NCBI RefSeq assembly: GCF_016587415.1
Contig: NZ_BNJI01000001.1
Span: forward strand, 4,689,501-4,753,500
Direction: 5' to 3'
Source: Ktedonobacter sp. SOSP1-85
GTDB lineage: Bacteria > Chloroflexota > Ktedonobacteria > Ktedonobacterales > Ktedonobacteraceae
Length of the DNA: 64,000 bases
Part shown: positions 16,439-25,579 of the stretch, in pieces
Layout: each line of letters begins with the position of its first letter
Numbering within the stretch: the first letter of the stretch is position 1
Program-made: the position numbers and the translations under genes
Notes under the pieces: generated by a model
Told to the model about the DNA's origin: nothing
Databases searched by the model: none
The model's input: the letters and a program-made list of their open reading frames with translations, nothing else

Positions 16439-16577
16439 TTGTATTTTTCTTTCTTATTTGCCAATGGAGGAGGCCTTATGCGCAAGTGACGCGTGGATGT
16501 TGTCTCGTGGTGGATGTCTCTCTTGTAGGTTTTATACATGTTATTGCCTGAATATGCTATCTGGAAGGAGTACTTAC

Positions 16578-17531
16578 TTGACCGTTACTATGAAAAATTC
16601 TCTGTTCGACGACATTGAACTGGATTTTACCCAGGATGCAGTCGTGATCGACGGAGTTTCAAAGATATTCACAAAGCCGCGCCCATTCTTGGGCAAGTTT
16701 TTGAAGAAGAGCGAAGAGAAGCCAGAGAAAAGCACCGAGGTGCGAGCTGTAGATAACGTCAGCCTGATTGTAAAGCGGCGTGAGATCGTCGGCATTCTGG
16801 GAGCCAATGGCTCAGGCAAGTCGACACTCATCCGTATGATCTCGACGCTCCTGCTGCCGGACGAGGGACAGATCCGTGTCTTTGGCTACGACGTCATTAA
16901 GGACGAGCGCATGATCCAGCGTCTGATCAACCGGGTGAGCGTGGAGGCGTCGTTCTTCAAGAAGCTCTCGCCAATGGAGAATCTCCTGTACGCGGCACGC
17001 CTCTACAACATGCCTGGCGACGAGGCCCGGAGCAAAATCAGGAGCATCCTGGCGCGCCTGGGTATCAAGCCGGATCGTATTGATGCGCCCCTGGAGAATA
17101 TGTCACGTGGCATGCAGCAGAAGGTCGCCATCGCACGCGCCTTCCTGACCTCGCCCATCGTCCTGCTACTGGACGAGCCTACAACGGGCCTGGACCCGCG
17201 CTCAAAGATCGACGTGCAGAACTTTGTTAACGAGTTGCGCGACAAGCATGACGCAACAATCTTGATCACGACGCACGACATGGACGAGGCCGAGGCCCTC
17301 TGTGACCGCGTGGCGATCATCGACCAGGGGCGCATGATGGCCCTGGGCAAGACCGAAGACCTCAAGCGCGAGGTTGGACGCCTGATGGGACGCGGGGAGC
17401 CCGCCACGATGAACGAAGTCTTCATGCACTATACGGCGACGCGCCCAATCACAGCAGAAGATATCAAGCGCTATGGCAGCTGGGAGAAGGCCTTCGAGGC
17501 CCTCGAAGCCGAGCGCGAAGAAGAAGAGTAG
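16578..17531 (+). CDS. ABC-2 type exporter, ATP-binding subunit
   Basis: A complete nucleotide-binding domain: Walker A GANGSGKST, Q-loop region, signature-like segment LENMSRGMQQKVAIARAFL, Walker B VLLLDEPTTGLD and switch His in ILITTHDMDEAEAL. Sequence type and the adjacent permease indicate a DrrA/CcmA-like exporter. The start is placed at a TTG (16578) because AAGGAG ends 7 nt upstream; the in-frame ATG at 16590 is too far from that site, and earlier in-frame starts run through the terminator. The C-terminus ends in a Glu/Arg tail. The permease gene follows 116 bp later across a small hairpin (GCAGGAGGG/CCCTCCTGC, 17549-17569). The substrate is unknown. Confidence 0.9.
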   Translation: MTVTMKNSLFDDIELDFTQDAVVIDGVSKIFTKPRPFLGKFLKKSEEKPEKSTEVRAVDNVSLIVKRREIVGILGANGSGKSTLIRMISTLLLPDEGQIRVFGYDVIKDERMIQRLINRVSVEASFFKKLSPMENLLYAARLYNMPGDEARSKIRSILARLGIKPDRIDAPLENMSRGMQQKVAIARAFLTSPIVLLLDEPTTGLDPRSKIDVQNFVNELRDKHDATILITTHDMDEAEALCDRVAIIDQGRMMALGKTEDLKREVGRLMGRGEPATMNEVFMHYTATRPITAEDIKRYGSWEKAFEALEAEREEEE

Positions 17532-17647
17532 CTGTCGTGAGGGGAGGTGCAGGAGGGTCTCCCTCCTGCCGGGGTGTGGGGTGTCCCCACAAAACTCCCC
17601 CTTATCTTTAGGATGCAGTAATAAAAGACAAAAGGGAAAAAATATAC

Positions 17648-18472
17648 ATGGCTTCTTTGATACATCAGGGGCGTGCCGCCTATGCCTTCTTTGAGCGCAA
17701 CTGGAACCTGACCAAGCGCTATTGGGCCTGGGAGATCGTCTGGCTCTGTTATAACGTGGTCAATGCCCTGAGCATTACGTTCATTGCCCGCGCTACGCCA
17801 GACTTGAAACCCGCCCAGGTCAACTATATGATCCTGTACCTGCTGATCGGTACCTCGGTGTGGACCTATTTGAGCGTGACCTTTGATGGCGTAACAGACG
17901 TCATCAACATCGAGCGCTGGGAAGGCACTATCGAGCATACCTTTATGGCACCTATCTCGCGTTTCACGCACATGATTGGGAGCTGTTGGTACGCCATCGT
18001 GCACGGCCTGCTCTTCACAGGCCTGCAATTGTTTGTGGTGGTCCTGTTCTTCCACCTGGACCTCAGCCAGGCAAACTACCTGACGGCGATCTTCATGCTC
18101 CTGCTGGGTAGCGTCTCGTTCATCGGCTTTGGTATCGCGACCTCAGTCCTGCCGCTCCTGTACACCGAGAAAGGCATGCAGATGTCCTTCATCGTGCGCG
18201 CCATCATCCTGCTGGTGTCGGGTGTCTACTACCCGGTCAGCGTTCTGCCAGCCTGGATGCAGCCCTTCTCCTGGCTCTCGCCCGCGACCTACGTGCTCAA
18301 TGGCTTGCGCGCAGCCCTGCTGAGCAACAAGCCTATCTGGTCGCCTGAGATCTGGAGCTATACCTGGCCCTTGATCATCATGAGCGTGGTCAGCATCCCT
18401 CTGGGGATGACCATTTTCCGCATGGCCGAGCGCTACGCCAAGCGCACCGGTCGCCTGAAACGTAACGGTTAA
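17648..18472 (+). CDS. ABC-2 type exporter, permease subunit
   Basis: The 274-aa membrane protein has six predicted helices and the ABC-2 pattern of a long first cytoplasmic segment (FFERNWNLTKRYWAWEI), a central helix cluster, and the re-entrant-like segment near the end (YYPVSVLPAWMQPFSWLSPATY). This last is the conserved ABC-2 C-terminal motif in which Pro-Val-Leu-Pro precedes the final helices. It would pair with the ATPase just upstream to export a drug, lipid or polysaccharide; the sequence does not tell which. Confidence 0.88.
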   Translation: MASLIHQGRAAYAFFERNWNLTKRYWAWEIVWLCYNVVNALSITFIARATPDLKPAQVNYMILYLLIGTSVWTYLSVTFDGVTDVINIERWEGTIEHTFMAPISRFTHMIGSCWYAIVHGLLFTGLQLFVVVLFFHLDLSQANYLTAIFMLLLGSVSFIGFGIATSVLPLLYTEKGMQMSFIVRAIILLVSGVYYPVSVLPAWMQPFSWLSPATYVLNGLRAALLSNKPIWSPEIWSYTWPLIIMSVVSIPLGMTIFRMAERYAKRTGRLKRNG

Positions 18473-18479
18473 ACACGAG

Positions 18480-18545
18480 ATGCAGCGTCCATGCTTGCAT
18501 GGACGCTGCACGATGTGAACTGTAGGGTCCATGCTTACATGGACT
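18480..18545. repeat. REP-like units, family A, copy 2 (degenerate pair)
   Basis: Two hairpin units lie close together: TGCAGCGTCCATGC/GCATGGACGCTGCA (18481-18510), a perfect palindrome, and TGTAGGGTCCATGCTTACAT then GGACT (18521-18545) with a GTAG foot. The pair is imperfect compared with the other copies. It ends about 12 nt before the ribosome site of the first GNAT gene. Confidence 0.7.
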
Positions 18546-18569
18546 CTGCATGGACGAAGGAGAGACACG

Positions 18570-19583
18570 ATGTCTGACGCGAGCCTACCAGAGGGGCTGC
18601 GTATGCGCCCCGCGACCCTTGCCGATGTGGAGCAGGTAGTGCGCCTGGCTAACAGCAATGAGATTGAGTACCTGGGCGAGCCCGATACCTCAGCGGATTT
18701 CTTGCGCCATAACTGGAGCCTATCGACGCACAAGCCCGAGGAGAATGTTCGGGTGATTGTTACAAAGGAAGATGAGATTATCGCCAGCGTGGACACGCGC
18801 CACAAACGGCATGTGAAGATTGATATGGAGCTGGATGTACATTCAGCCTATCGCGGACAAGTGGAGCTTCCACTGATGCGCTGGGTGGAGGAGCGCGCGC
18901 AAGATCATATCGCGCTGGCACCTGCCGATGCGCAGGTCCTGCTCGGTACCTGGGCGCATCAAAAGGATACACAGCGCCAGCAACTCTGGACGAGCGTGGG
19001 CTTTGAACTGACGCGCTATTTCTGGAATATGAAGCGTGAACTCACACAGGCTCCCGAGCAGCCACAGTGGGCTCCGGGTATTTGCCTGCGCACGTTCAAA
19101 GAGCTACAGGAGGAAGCACCCCAGGGAGACGAGCGCCTGGCCCGCGCGCTCTTCGCGGCCCACGAAGAGGCTTTTAGCGACCACTGGGGCAATATCCCCG
19201 GCATCTATGAGGAGTGGCACGAGCATCACCTGGGGAAAGAGGCCGATCTCTCGCTCTTCTTCCTAGTTATGGACGGCGATCAGGTCGCTGCTTATGCTCG
19301 CTGCGCCGACGAAGGCCAACAGGGTGGCTGGGTGCATACCCTGGGCGTGCGGCGAGCCTGGAGGCGCAAGGGCCTGGCCCTGGCGCTCCTGCATCACACC
19401 TTTGGCGAGTTCTACCGGCGCGGCACTCGAACCATTCGCCTGGGCGTGGATGCGCAGAGCCTCACAGGCGCGACTCGGCTCTATGAGCGCGCGGGTATGC
19501 ATGTTGAGCGCCGCTTTGCAAACTTCGAGAAGGTGCTACGCCCAGGTCGCGATATGCGCACCCTCTCGCTCAACCAGGCATAG
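18570..19583 (+). CDS. Tandem-GNAT N-acetyltransferase, paralogue 1
   Basis: Two GNAT folds in one chain, as in mycothiol synthase MshD. The C-terminal fold is canonical: WVHTLGVRRAWRRKGLA carries the acetyl-CoA-binding R-x-x-G-x-A-type loop, followed by SLTGATRLYERAGMHV. The N-terminal fold keeps the shape but its CoA loop is weak, so it is probably structural or a substrate site. The start at 18570 is set by AAGGAG 7 nt upstream; a longer frame would be translated from a repeat. It is the first of three adjacent paralogues that share the C-terminal block nearly residue for residue. The acceptor is unknown. Confidence 0.85.
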   Translation: MSDASLPEGLRMRPATLADVEQVVRLANSNEIEYLGEPDTSADFLRHNWSLSTHKPEENVRVIVTKEDEIIASVDTRHKRHVKIDMELDVHSAYRGQVELPLMRWVEERAQDHIALAPADAQVLLGTWAHQKDTQRQQLWTSVGFELTRYFWNMKRELTQAPEQPQWAPGICLRTFKELQEEAPQGDERLARALFAAHEEAFSDHWGNIPGIYEEWHEHHLGKEADLSLFFLVMDGDQVAAYARCADEGQQGGWVHTLGVRRAWRRKGLALALLHHTFGEFYRRGTRTIRLGVDAQSLTGATRLYERAGMHVERRFANFEKVLRPGRDMRTLSLNQA

Positions 19584-19609
19584 TTCTATGGAGAGAAAAA
19601 GAGGAAATC

Positions 19610-20593
19610 ATGGATGTATCTACATTGCCAGCAGGCATAAGCGTGCGGCCCGCGAGCCTGGATGATATCCAGGCCCTCGTGGCTCTGTTTGAGGCGCGTG
19701 ATAGAGAACTTGGCATCGAGCCTGAGCGGACGGCAGAGAATCTTAAGCGCGACTTTACTAAACCCCATGTGGATCTACAAAGAGACTCACTTGTAGCACT
19801 CACCTCAATGGGTGAACTGGTGAGCTATGCTTGGGTGGAAGATCAGCAACATGTGCATATCTTTATGAACTTGGAGACGCGTGCCGACTATCGTGAGAGC
19901 GGACTCGCGGACGCCATGCTGGAGTGGGCCGAGACGCGAGCCAGGGAGTATATTGCCCAGGCTCCCGAGGGCCTGCGCGTTACATTACGCAACGGCTGTG
20001 ATGTGCACTATGTATCACGCCGGCACCTGCTGGAACGGCATGGCTTCCAGGTCGTACGGCACTTTTATGACATGAAGATCGAGCTTGCCGAACCACTTCG
20101 GCAGCCTGTATGGCCTGATGGTATTCGTGTTCAGAATACGCAGCCAGGTATGGAGCGTGCTATCTTTGAGGCTAATAATGAGGCCTTCCGTGATCATTGG
20201 GGCTTTGTCGAGAACAGCTTCGAAAATTGGTCACATTATGCTCTTGATCCACACACCTTTGATCCCACGCTCTGGTTCCTGGCGATGGATGGCGAGGAGA
20301 TCGCAGGCTTCGCGATTTGTGGTAAAGAGGGCGATGATAAGGGCTGGGTATATGATCTGGCGGTGCGGCGTCCCTGGCGGCGCAAGGGCATCGCCCAGGC
20401 GCTCTTACACGAGGCTTTCAACGCCTTCTATCAGCGGGGCATTCACAATGTCCTCCTCGGCGTGGACGCCAGCAGCCTGACTGGAGCGCTACGCGTCTAT
20501 GAGCGCGTCGGTATGCACGCCGTACGCGAGTTCCTGGCCTATCGGAAGGAACTACGCCCCGGCAAGGAGTCCGGCACCGAAGAACTCGCCTGA
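19610..20593 (+). CDS. Tandem-GNAT N-acetyltransferase, paralogue 2
   Basis: 327 aa with the same double-GNAT layout as its neighbours. The C-terminal CoA loop reads WVYDLAVRRPWRRKGIAQAL, and the following block is SLTGALRVYERVGMHA. It begins 26 nt after paralogue 1 and is likely co-transcribed with it. Its TGA stop is the first codon of the following REP-like repeat, so the repeat abuts the gene exactly. No motif reveals the substrate. Divergence from paralogues 1 and 3 is mainly in the N-terminal half, which may reflect different acceptors. Confidence 0.85.
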   Translation: MDVSTLPAGISVRPASLDDIQALVALFEARDRELGIEPERTAENLKRDFTKPHVDLQRDSLVALTSMGELVSYAWVEDQQHVHIFMNLETRADYRESGLADAMLEWAETRAREYIAQAPEGLRVTLRNGCDVHYVSRRHLLERHGFQVVRHFYDMKIELAEPLRQPVWPDGIRVQNTQPGMERAIFEANNEAFRDHWGFVENSFENWSHYALDPHTFDPTLWFLAMDGEEIAGFAICGKEGDDKGWVYDLAVRRPWRRKGIAQALLHEAFNAFYQRGIHNVLLGVDASSLTGALRVYERVGMHAVREFLAYRKELRPGKESGTEELA

Positions 20594-20666
20594 CGTTGTA
20601 GGGTCCATGCTGGCATGGACTCTCCTCGGCGAGCAAGTCCATGCCAGCATGGACCCAACAACGTCA
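20591..20666. repeat. REP-like inverted pair, family A, copy 3
   Basis: Arms of 31 bp (20591-20621 and 20636-20666) are complementary with one mismatch. Each contains GTAGGGTCCATGCTGGCATG or its complement. The left arm contains the stop codon of the preceding gene. Confidence 0.85.
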
Positions 20667-20711
20667 GGTGGTGCGGATGCACATAACATTAGAAAGGAAC
20701 TATATAGATAA

Positions 20712-21695
20712 ATGAATATACAGCAATTGCCGCACGAATACCGTGCGCGCTCTCTGAGAGTGGAGGATGCGGCCGAGGTGACACGGCTCTGTAATTTAGA
20801 GGAGCTTGCCACCGAAGGGAAGGCGGAGCTCACTGAGGGCGACGCCATCCGCTTTATGACCATGCCAGGACTGGACCTGGAGCAGAATAGCCTGGCGCTG
20901 TTAGATGACCAGGGGCGCATGATCGGCGCTGTCATACTGTACCACACGCTGCATATGCAGTTTGAGCCAAATCTCTTTGTCGATCCGGCACTATATGCGT
21001 CAGGTCTCGCTGACTATCTGCTGGCCTGGGCTGAAGAGCGCAGTCGCGCCTTGATGAAGCATGCCGAACCAGGTCTGCGCGTGACGATGGGTGTAGGCAC
21101 CAGCGTGAAGCGAACAGCCATCTGCCAGGTGTTTGAGCGCCATGGCTTCCAGGTCATTCGCCACTCATTGCGCATGGGTATCGCACTGGATGCCCAACCA
21201 GCTGAAGCGAGCTGGCCCGAGGAGGTGCAACTGACGACATTTGAGCCGGGGATGGAGCGCGCTATCTTTAATGCCGAAATGGAGTTTTTCCAGGATCACT
21301 GGGGCTTTATGCCGCGCGACTACGAGGAGTGGCGGCACTTCAATATCGCCTTTGACGAACTTGATCCATCACTCTATTTCCTGGTAAAGGCTGGCGAGGA
21401 TATTGTCGCTATGGCTCTCTGTCGCCATGAGCACGGTGAGGGCTGGGTGAATACCCTGGGAGTGCGGCGCTCCTGGCGGCGCAAGGGATTGGCCCTGGCG
21501 CTCTTGCAGCAGGCCTTTGGCGAGTTTTACCGCCGAGGTATCCAACATGCGAGCCTCTACGTTGATGGGCAGAGTCTGACGGGGGCCACAAAATTATATG
21601 CACGCGCGGGCATGCATGTCACACGGCAATCCGCGCAGTACGAGAAGGAACTACGGGCAGGGAAGGAGCTAAGAACACAGACACTGGCGGTCTAA
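20712..21695 (+). CDS. Tandem-GNAT N-acetyltransferase, paralogue 3
   Basis: The third double-GNAT paralogue, 327 aa. The C-terminal CoA loop is WVNTLGVRRSWRRKGLALAL and the following block is SLTGATKLYARAGMHV, closest to paralogue 1. The N-terminal GNAT half has a degenerate CoA loop. It is flanked on both sides by family A REP pairs, which separates it from paralogue 2 and from the single-GNAT gene. The arrangement is that of a local gene amplification, with the repeats as possible recombination sites. The substrate is unknown. Confidence 0.85.
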   Translation: MNIQQLPHEYRARSLRVEDAAEVTRLCNLEELATEGKAELTEGDAIRFMTMPGLDLEQNSLALLDDQGRMIGAVILYHTLHMQFEPNLFVDPALYASGLADYLLAWAEERSRALMKHAEPGLRVTMGVGTSVKRTAICQVFERHGFQVIRHSLRMGIALDAQPAEASWPEEVQLTTFEPGMERAIFNAEMEFFQDHWGFMPRDYEEWRHFNIAFDELDPSLYFLVKAGEDIVAMALCRHEHGEGWVNTLGVRRSWRRKGLALALLQQAFGEFYRRGIQHASLYVDGQSLTGATKLYARAGMHVTRQSAQYEKELRAGKELRTQTLAV

Positions 21696-21715
21696 ATAAT
21701 GCATTCACGTGTTTC

Positions 21716-21792
21716 GTAGGGTCCATGCTGGCATGGGCTTGCGAGCGCGGTGACGTTTCGGGCGCGAGAGTCCATGCCAGCATGGACCCTAC
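21716..21792. repeat. REP-like inverted pair, family A, copy 4
   Basis: Arms 21716-21739 and 21769-21792 (24 bp) are complementary with one mismatch, each with the GTAG foot and GTCCATGC-type hairpin. It lies between paralogue 3 and the single-GNAT gene. Confidence 0.85.
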
Positions 21793-21923
21793 ATATTTGT
21801 GGCGCGTCTATCAGACCGCTCCCTGCCTGACTCTTTCTCCATTGCAGCTCTCGAAAATGATATATGGTAGCGCATAGGTTTGGGGGAAGCCAAACGCATC
21901 CTCGCTGACGGATGGAGAAAACA

Positions 21924-22604
21924 ATGATTGTACGTCTACATAAACTGGCGGCAAGATGTCCCAGGATGACAGATATACAGGCGGTAGCCGAGTTGTGGAG
22001 CATAAGTAAACGTAAGGATATGAACTTAGTAGTGATGACTGAGGAAGACGTACAACGTAGATGGCAGAGAGATGGTTTTTACCTGGCGCAGGATGCCTGG
22101 GTGATAGTTACTACCCAGGGGTGTGTGGTCGCGTATGCCGATGTGCAGCGTGAGGAGGGGCAACTGGGGCTTGAGTTCGCCCTGGTGGTGCATCCCGCGT
22201 ACAGGGGGCGCGGTATTGGAACCTTGCTGCTGCGCATGGTTGAGCAGCGTGCGCGTGAATTGACGTATGGCTTCTCGACCGGAGAGCAGGTGGCGTTGTG
22301 TGCCACAGTACATAGCCAGAACAGGCTGGCGAAACAGCTCCTAGAGCGTGAGGGCTATACAGCGTCTGAGCCCTTCTGGCGCGTCTCGCTGGAGCGCGAT
22401 GATACCCTGCTCCAGTCCTTGCAAGAGCCAGAGCAGGAGGAGCCGCTGACGATGGATCTCTACGTCGATGCCTCACAAGCCCTGGCGAGCCGCGTCATTG
22501 CCGGGCGCGCAGATTCCCATGTCGCGCAGCAGTACGAGGTCTACCAGCGGGTACTTCGTCCAGCAATAACTAATGCCATGTTGCGGGAAGAGGTCGTCTG
22601 CTAA
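21924..22604 (+). CDS. Single-domain GNAT acetyltransferase
   Basis: The 226-aa protein has one clear GNAT fold: LGLEFALVVHPAYRGRGIG, with the R-x-x-G-x-G acetyl-CoA loop, then LLLRMVEQRARE. After the fold comes an extra C-terminal helix-rich segment with no match I recognise. It is not a copy of the upstream double-GNAT genes but lies in the same repeat-rich block. The ATG at 21924 is preferred over one four codons earlier because GGAG stands 6 nt before it. The acceptor is unknown. Confidence 0.8.
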   Translation: MIVRLHKLAARCPRMTDIQAVAELWSISKRKDMNLVVMTEEDVQRRWQRDGFYLAQDAWVIVTTQGCVVAYADVQREEGQLGLEFALVVHPAYRGRGIGTLLLRMVEQRARELTYGFSTGEQVALCATVHSQNRLAKQLLEREGYTASEPFWRVSLERDDTLLQSLQEPEQEEPLTMDLYVDASQALASRVIAGRADSHVAQQYEVYQRVLRPAITNAMLREEVVC

Positions 22605-22936
22605 CGCTATAGATAGTCTATAGAAGCGTCAGGGAGCTATAGTACCTTGTTGCTGGTACAGGCTGGTGAGAGAACACATTCCCATTCAGTAACAGGGGCG
22701 CTTTATCTGTAGTTTGTTGGCAAGGGCTTGAGAGTTTCTTGGGCCAGATGGCACAATGAACGGATGTGAGCATACTCACAAGGTTGAGACAGCGGGTCCT
22801 TCGCGCTGTTGACAAAGGGTAATCCCGCGCAGAAATTCATGAAATAGCGCTCTAGCTAGTATCAATTTCATATGTACTGGCTAGAGCGCTGTCACGCTGG
22901 TCGGGCTACGCTATGCGATTATGTCGTGTTGCGTTA
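22605..22936. other. Intergenic region with convergent-gene hairpin
   Basis: No convincing gene. The only structure is an 11-bp hairpin, AGCGCTCTAGC (22846-22856) with GCTAGAGCGCT (22880-22890). It lies about 50 bp beyond the stop of the minus-strand receptor gene and is a plausible terminator for it; the T-tract is poor. Confidence 0.45.
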
Positions 22937-25579
22937 TTAGCGGAATGTACCGATGACATGCTGCAATTGGATGGCATTACGATTGTTGCTTGAAGCGACT
23001 TGTAAGACAACCATTGCTTTATCAATCGGGTTCCCTCGATTATCGAACAGAATGCGTCCACTTACGCCCTGAAATGCCGGAGTTGTACCCTTTCCCAGAG
23101 AGGCTAGAGCATCACGGGTGGCCTGGCCTGTTACCTCTCCATGGATCAGCGAGATGGCTCTGGCAATAACCTGAATAGCATCAGTCGCGAGCATCGAATC
23201 GTTTCCGGGTGGGGGAGCGTTATTGTTTGCTACTCCTGAACTGCTATAGAAATTGTTCCAATCGCTGAAGAAGGCTGGTTGCTCTTTCTTGGGGATACCT
23301 TGAAGATCCCATTCGTCTGGAGCGCAATAAGCCGTAAAGATCAGGTGCCGCATATCTTGTGGAAACTCTGTAGCAATCTGGGCATCCGGCCCATTTCCTT
23401 GCCCTATAACGAGGTTTGTATCGACGCCATCACCGCCTAGAATATTGAGATTGGCAAGGACTGTGTTGTTTGGGGCAATTCTTATCGCATTACCGAGGGC
23501 ATGTGCCAAGCGTATCCCATCAATGCTGTATCCCGCAATGAAAATTAGATTGGCTTCATGAGTCTGAGCATCGGTGATTACCTTCTGAAAATCAGTGACA
23601 GTTGATGTCGATTCCTTGAAATAGTCGCCTGGGCTGTTAATTACCTGTATGCCAAGTTTTGTCGCGCTGGCACTAAATGCATCGGCTAATGACACACTAT
23701 AGGGGTCGGTAGAGTCGCGTGAAACGAGGATTGTTTTGGCATGCAATTGTTGTGCTGCCGTTTTAGCCAGCAGGTTCCCTTCTATGTCATCAGGAGGATC
23801 TATGCGGAAGAAATAGGGACTGCTACCACTCAGTTTTACACTGGAGGCAGGCGATACTATCGGTAAATGTGCGGAAGTAATAATGTCAAGCGCGTTGATG
23901 GTCTGGGAGCTAAAGGGCCAGCCTTCTACGCTAACGATGTGGTCTGGATTTCCAGCCTTACTAACGCGGTTCGCAACAAATTGTGCCACCGTCGCTACAT
24001 CCGCCCGGTGTGCTCCACAACTATCAAGCAGAATGCGCAATTTCAGCCCATGACCAAGCAATCCGTTTTTGTTGATCTCGTACTGGGCAATAAAGGCACC
24101 TTGCGTGTCGGGCCTGGCCCGTAGTAAGTCGTCAGCGCTCTCATCAAACGCGATGCCGAGCACAATTGTGACATAGGGCGAATTACTCTGGAGCACGTGC
24201 AGATTTTCGTTATAGATCTGGACCTCCCCATCCGTTGGATCTGCTGAAACCGCCTGAGAGAAGAAGTTAATTGCGTTCGCCAGGTCATTGTGCTGTAGCG
24301 CCTGGGCTGCTTGCTGTTTTAACGCAACATCACTGCGACCTGGATATGTGTCAAAGACGAATCGACCATCACTGATGCCGATTCCTTGCTTTGTGAACGT
24401 TTGCTGCTCTAATGCCATCTCATCGCGCCAGGCTGTCTGCTGAGTGCTTTTCCTTTGTGCTGCTTGATTGGCATTATTAAGGATGGGGAGCAGGATCGTA
24501 AAGAGAAGAGCAAGAGCAGCGCATATCCCTACTACGGTGAATATGATGTTGCGTCGCCTTCCTCGCGGCGAAGGTTTGCCCTCAGGTGGAAAAGGCCTGT
24601 TAAGCTGAGGAAGCTCTGAAACGGGAGGGTAGGATGCAATCAGGTTTCTAAGATCCTGTAACATATCGGAGGGAGTTGCGTAACGTTGAGGGACTGAGAG
24701 GCGCAATCCTTTGGAAAGCGCAGCTTCCATCCCCAAAGTGACTACAGGGTTCAGGCGGCGGGCGGGAGGATAAAAATGGATCAAGCGTTCCCTGGGATCA
24801 AAACCTGTAACCGCATGGTGTAATGTCGCGGCAAGTGAATAAAGGTCTGATGATGGCTTGATATCGCCTCGTACCTGCTCTGGAGCCGTGTAACCTGATG
24901 AGATACTGTCCTTAGTAAGCGGTTTTAGTGGAAACAAGGGGATATAAATAAGGGATACCTGATGTGTTGATGGGTTGACAATAACCGTCTCTGGACTGAT
25001 GGCACCATGTATTACTGGCGGCCGCTGGCTAGCGAAAACCTCTAACATTTGGCACACTTGTCGTCCATATTCAGCAACATCGCGTTCCGGTATTGCTCCA
25101 CCCTGCCGTTGCATCAGAGACGCAAGGCTTTCTCCTGTGGGATAGAGTAGAACGATATAATAGGATTTGTATTCATTAAATACCTCAACAACAGTTGGGA
25201 AACATGGATATTGAGATAATTGTGTCAAACGGAGCACAATGGCTTTGATGGCTTGCCACGCCTCTGCCTCTGTTTTATCGGGGAATGCCATTCGATAGAG
25301 GAGGACACGGTTTCGCGCGGAACGCGTATCAGTTGCAGACCACGCGATCCCTTGTTGATTCTTGGGGAGGACGACCTCTTCTATCAAGCGATAACGTCCT
25401 TTGTGCAGTACATCACCACGCATCAAAGTAAATTCACCTGATTCTATCGGGGGTGCCGGTTTCATATGGATAGATCGAAGTTGCCTATTACCTGAAGAGG
25501 TTGATTCCTGATGATATCCACAACGTGGACAGGTGCCATTCTGGTCATTTCCAGTAAAGGTGCAGCGTGGACAACGCAT
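22937..25579 (-). CDS. Receptor-like pseudokinase fused to a periplasmic binding protein domain
   Basis: 880 aa in this order: zinc ribbon (MRCPRC and TCPRCGYH; Cys3, 6, 17, 20), a Ser/Thr-kinase fold (about 50-320), one membrane helix (345-367), and an extracytoplasmic type-1 periplasmic binding domain like branched-chain amino acid receptors (about 472-875). The kinase fold keeps its outline (HGAISPETVIVN, APEQ, SDLYSLAATLH) but lacks catalytic parts. The HRD Asp is Ala193, the following Lys is Ser, the DFG is YIP (212-214), the VAIK Lys is Tyr95, and the glycine loop is absent. It should therefore not phosphorylate. The likely role is ligand sensing outside and a scaffold or allosteric output inside. 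The ATG at 25579 has GGGAGGA just upstream; an earlier frame start has none. Confidence 0.85.
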   Translation of the reverse strand: MRCPRCTFTGNDQNGTCPRCGYHQESTSSGNRQLRSIHMKPAPPIESGEFTLMRGDVLHKGRYRLIEEVVLPKNQQGIAWSATDTRSARNRVLLYRMAFPDKTEAEAWQAIKAIVLRLTQLSQYPCFPTVVEVFNEYKSYYIVLLYPTGESLASLMQRQGGAIPERDVAEYGRQVCQMLEVFASQRPPVIHGAISPETVIVNPSTHQVSLIYIPLFPLKPLTKDSISSGYTAPEQVRGDIKPSSDLYSLAATLHHAVTGFDPRERLIHFYPPARRLNPVVTLGMEAALSKGLRLSVPQRYATPSDMLQDLRNLIASYPPVSELPQLNRPFPPEGKPSPRGRRRNIIFTVVGICAALALLFTILLPILNNANQAAQRKSTQQTAWRDEMALEQQTFTKQGIGISDGRFVFDTYPGRSDVALKQQAAQALQHNDLANAINFFSQAVSADPTDGEVQIYNENLHVLQSNSPYVTIVLGIAFDESADDLLRARPDTQGAFIAQYEINKNGLLGHGLKLRILLDSCGAHRADVATVAQFVANRVSKAGNPDHIVSVEGWPFSSQTINALDIITSAHLPIVSPASSVKLSGSSPYFFRIDPPDDIEGNLLAKTAAQQLHAKTILVSRDSTDPYSVSLADAFSASATKLGIQVINSPGDYFKESTSTVTDFQKVITDAQTHEANLIFIAGYSIDGIRLAHALGNAIRIAPNNTVLANLNILGGDGVDTNLVIGQGNGPDAQIATEFPQDMRHLIFTAYCAPDEWDLQGIPKKEQPAFFSDWNNFYSSSGVANNNAPPPGNDSMLATDAIQVIARAISLIHGEVTGQATRDALASLGKGTTPAFQGVSGRILFDNRGNPIDKAMVVLQVASSNNRNAIQLQHVIGTFR

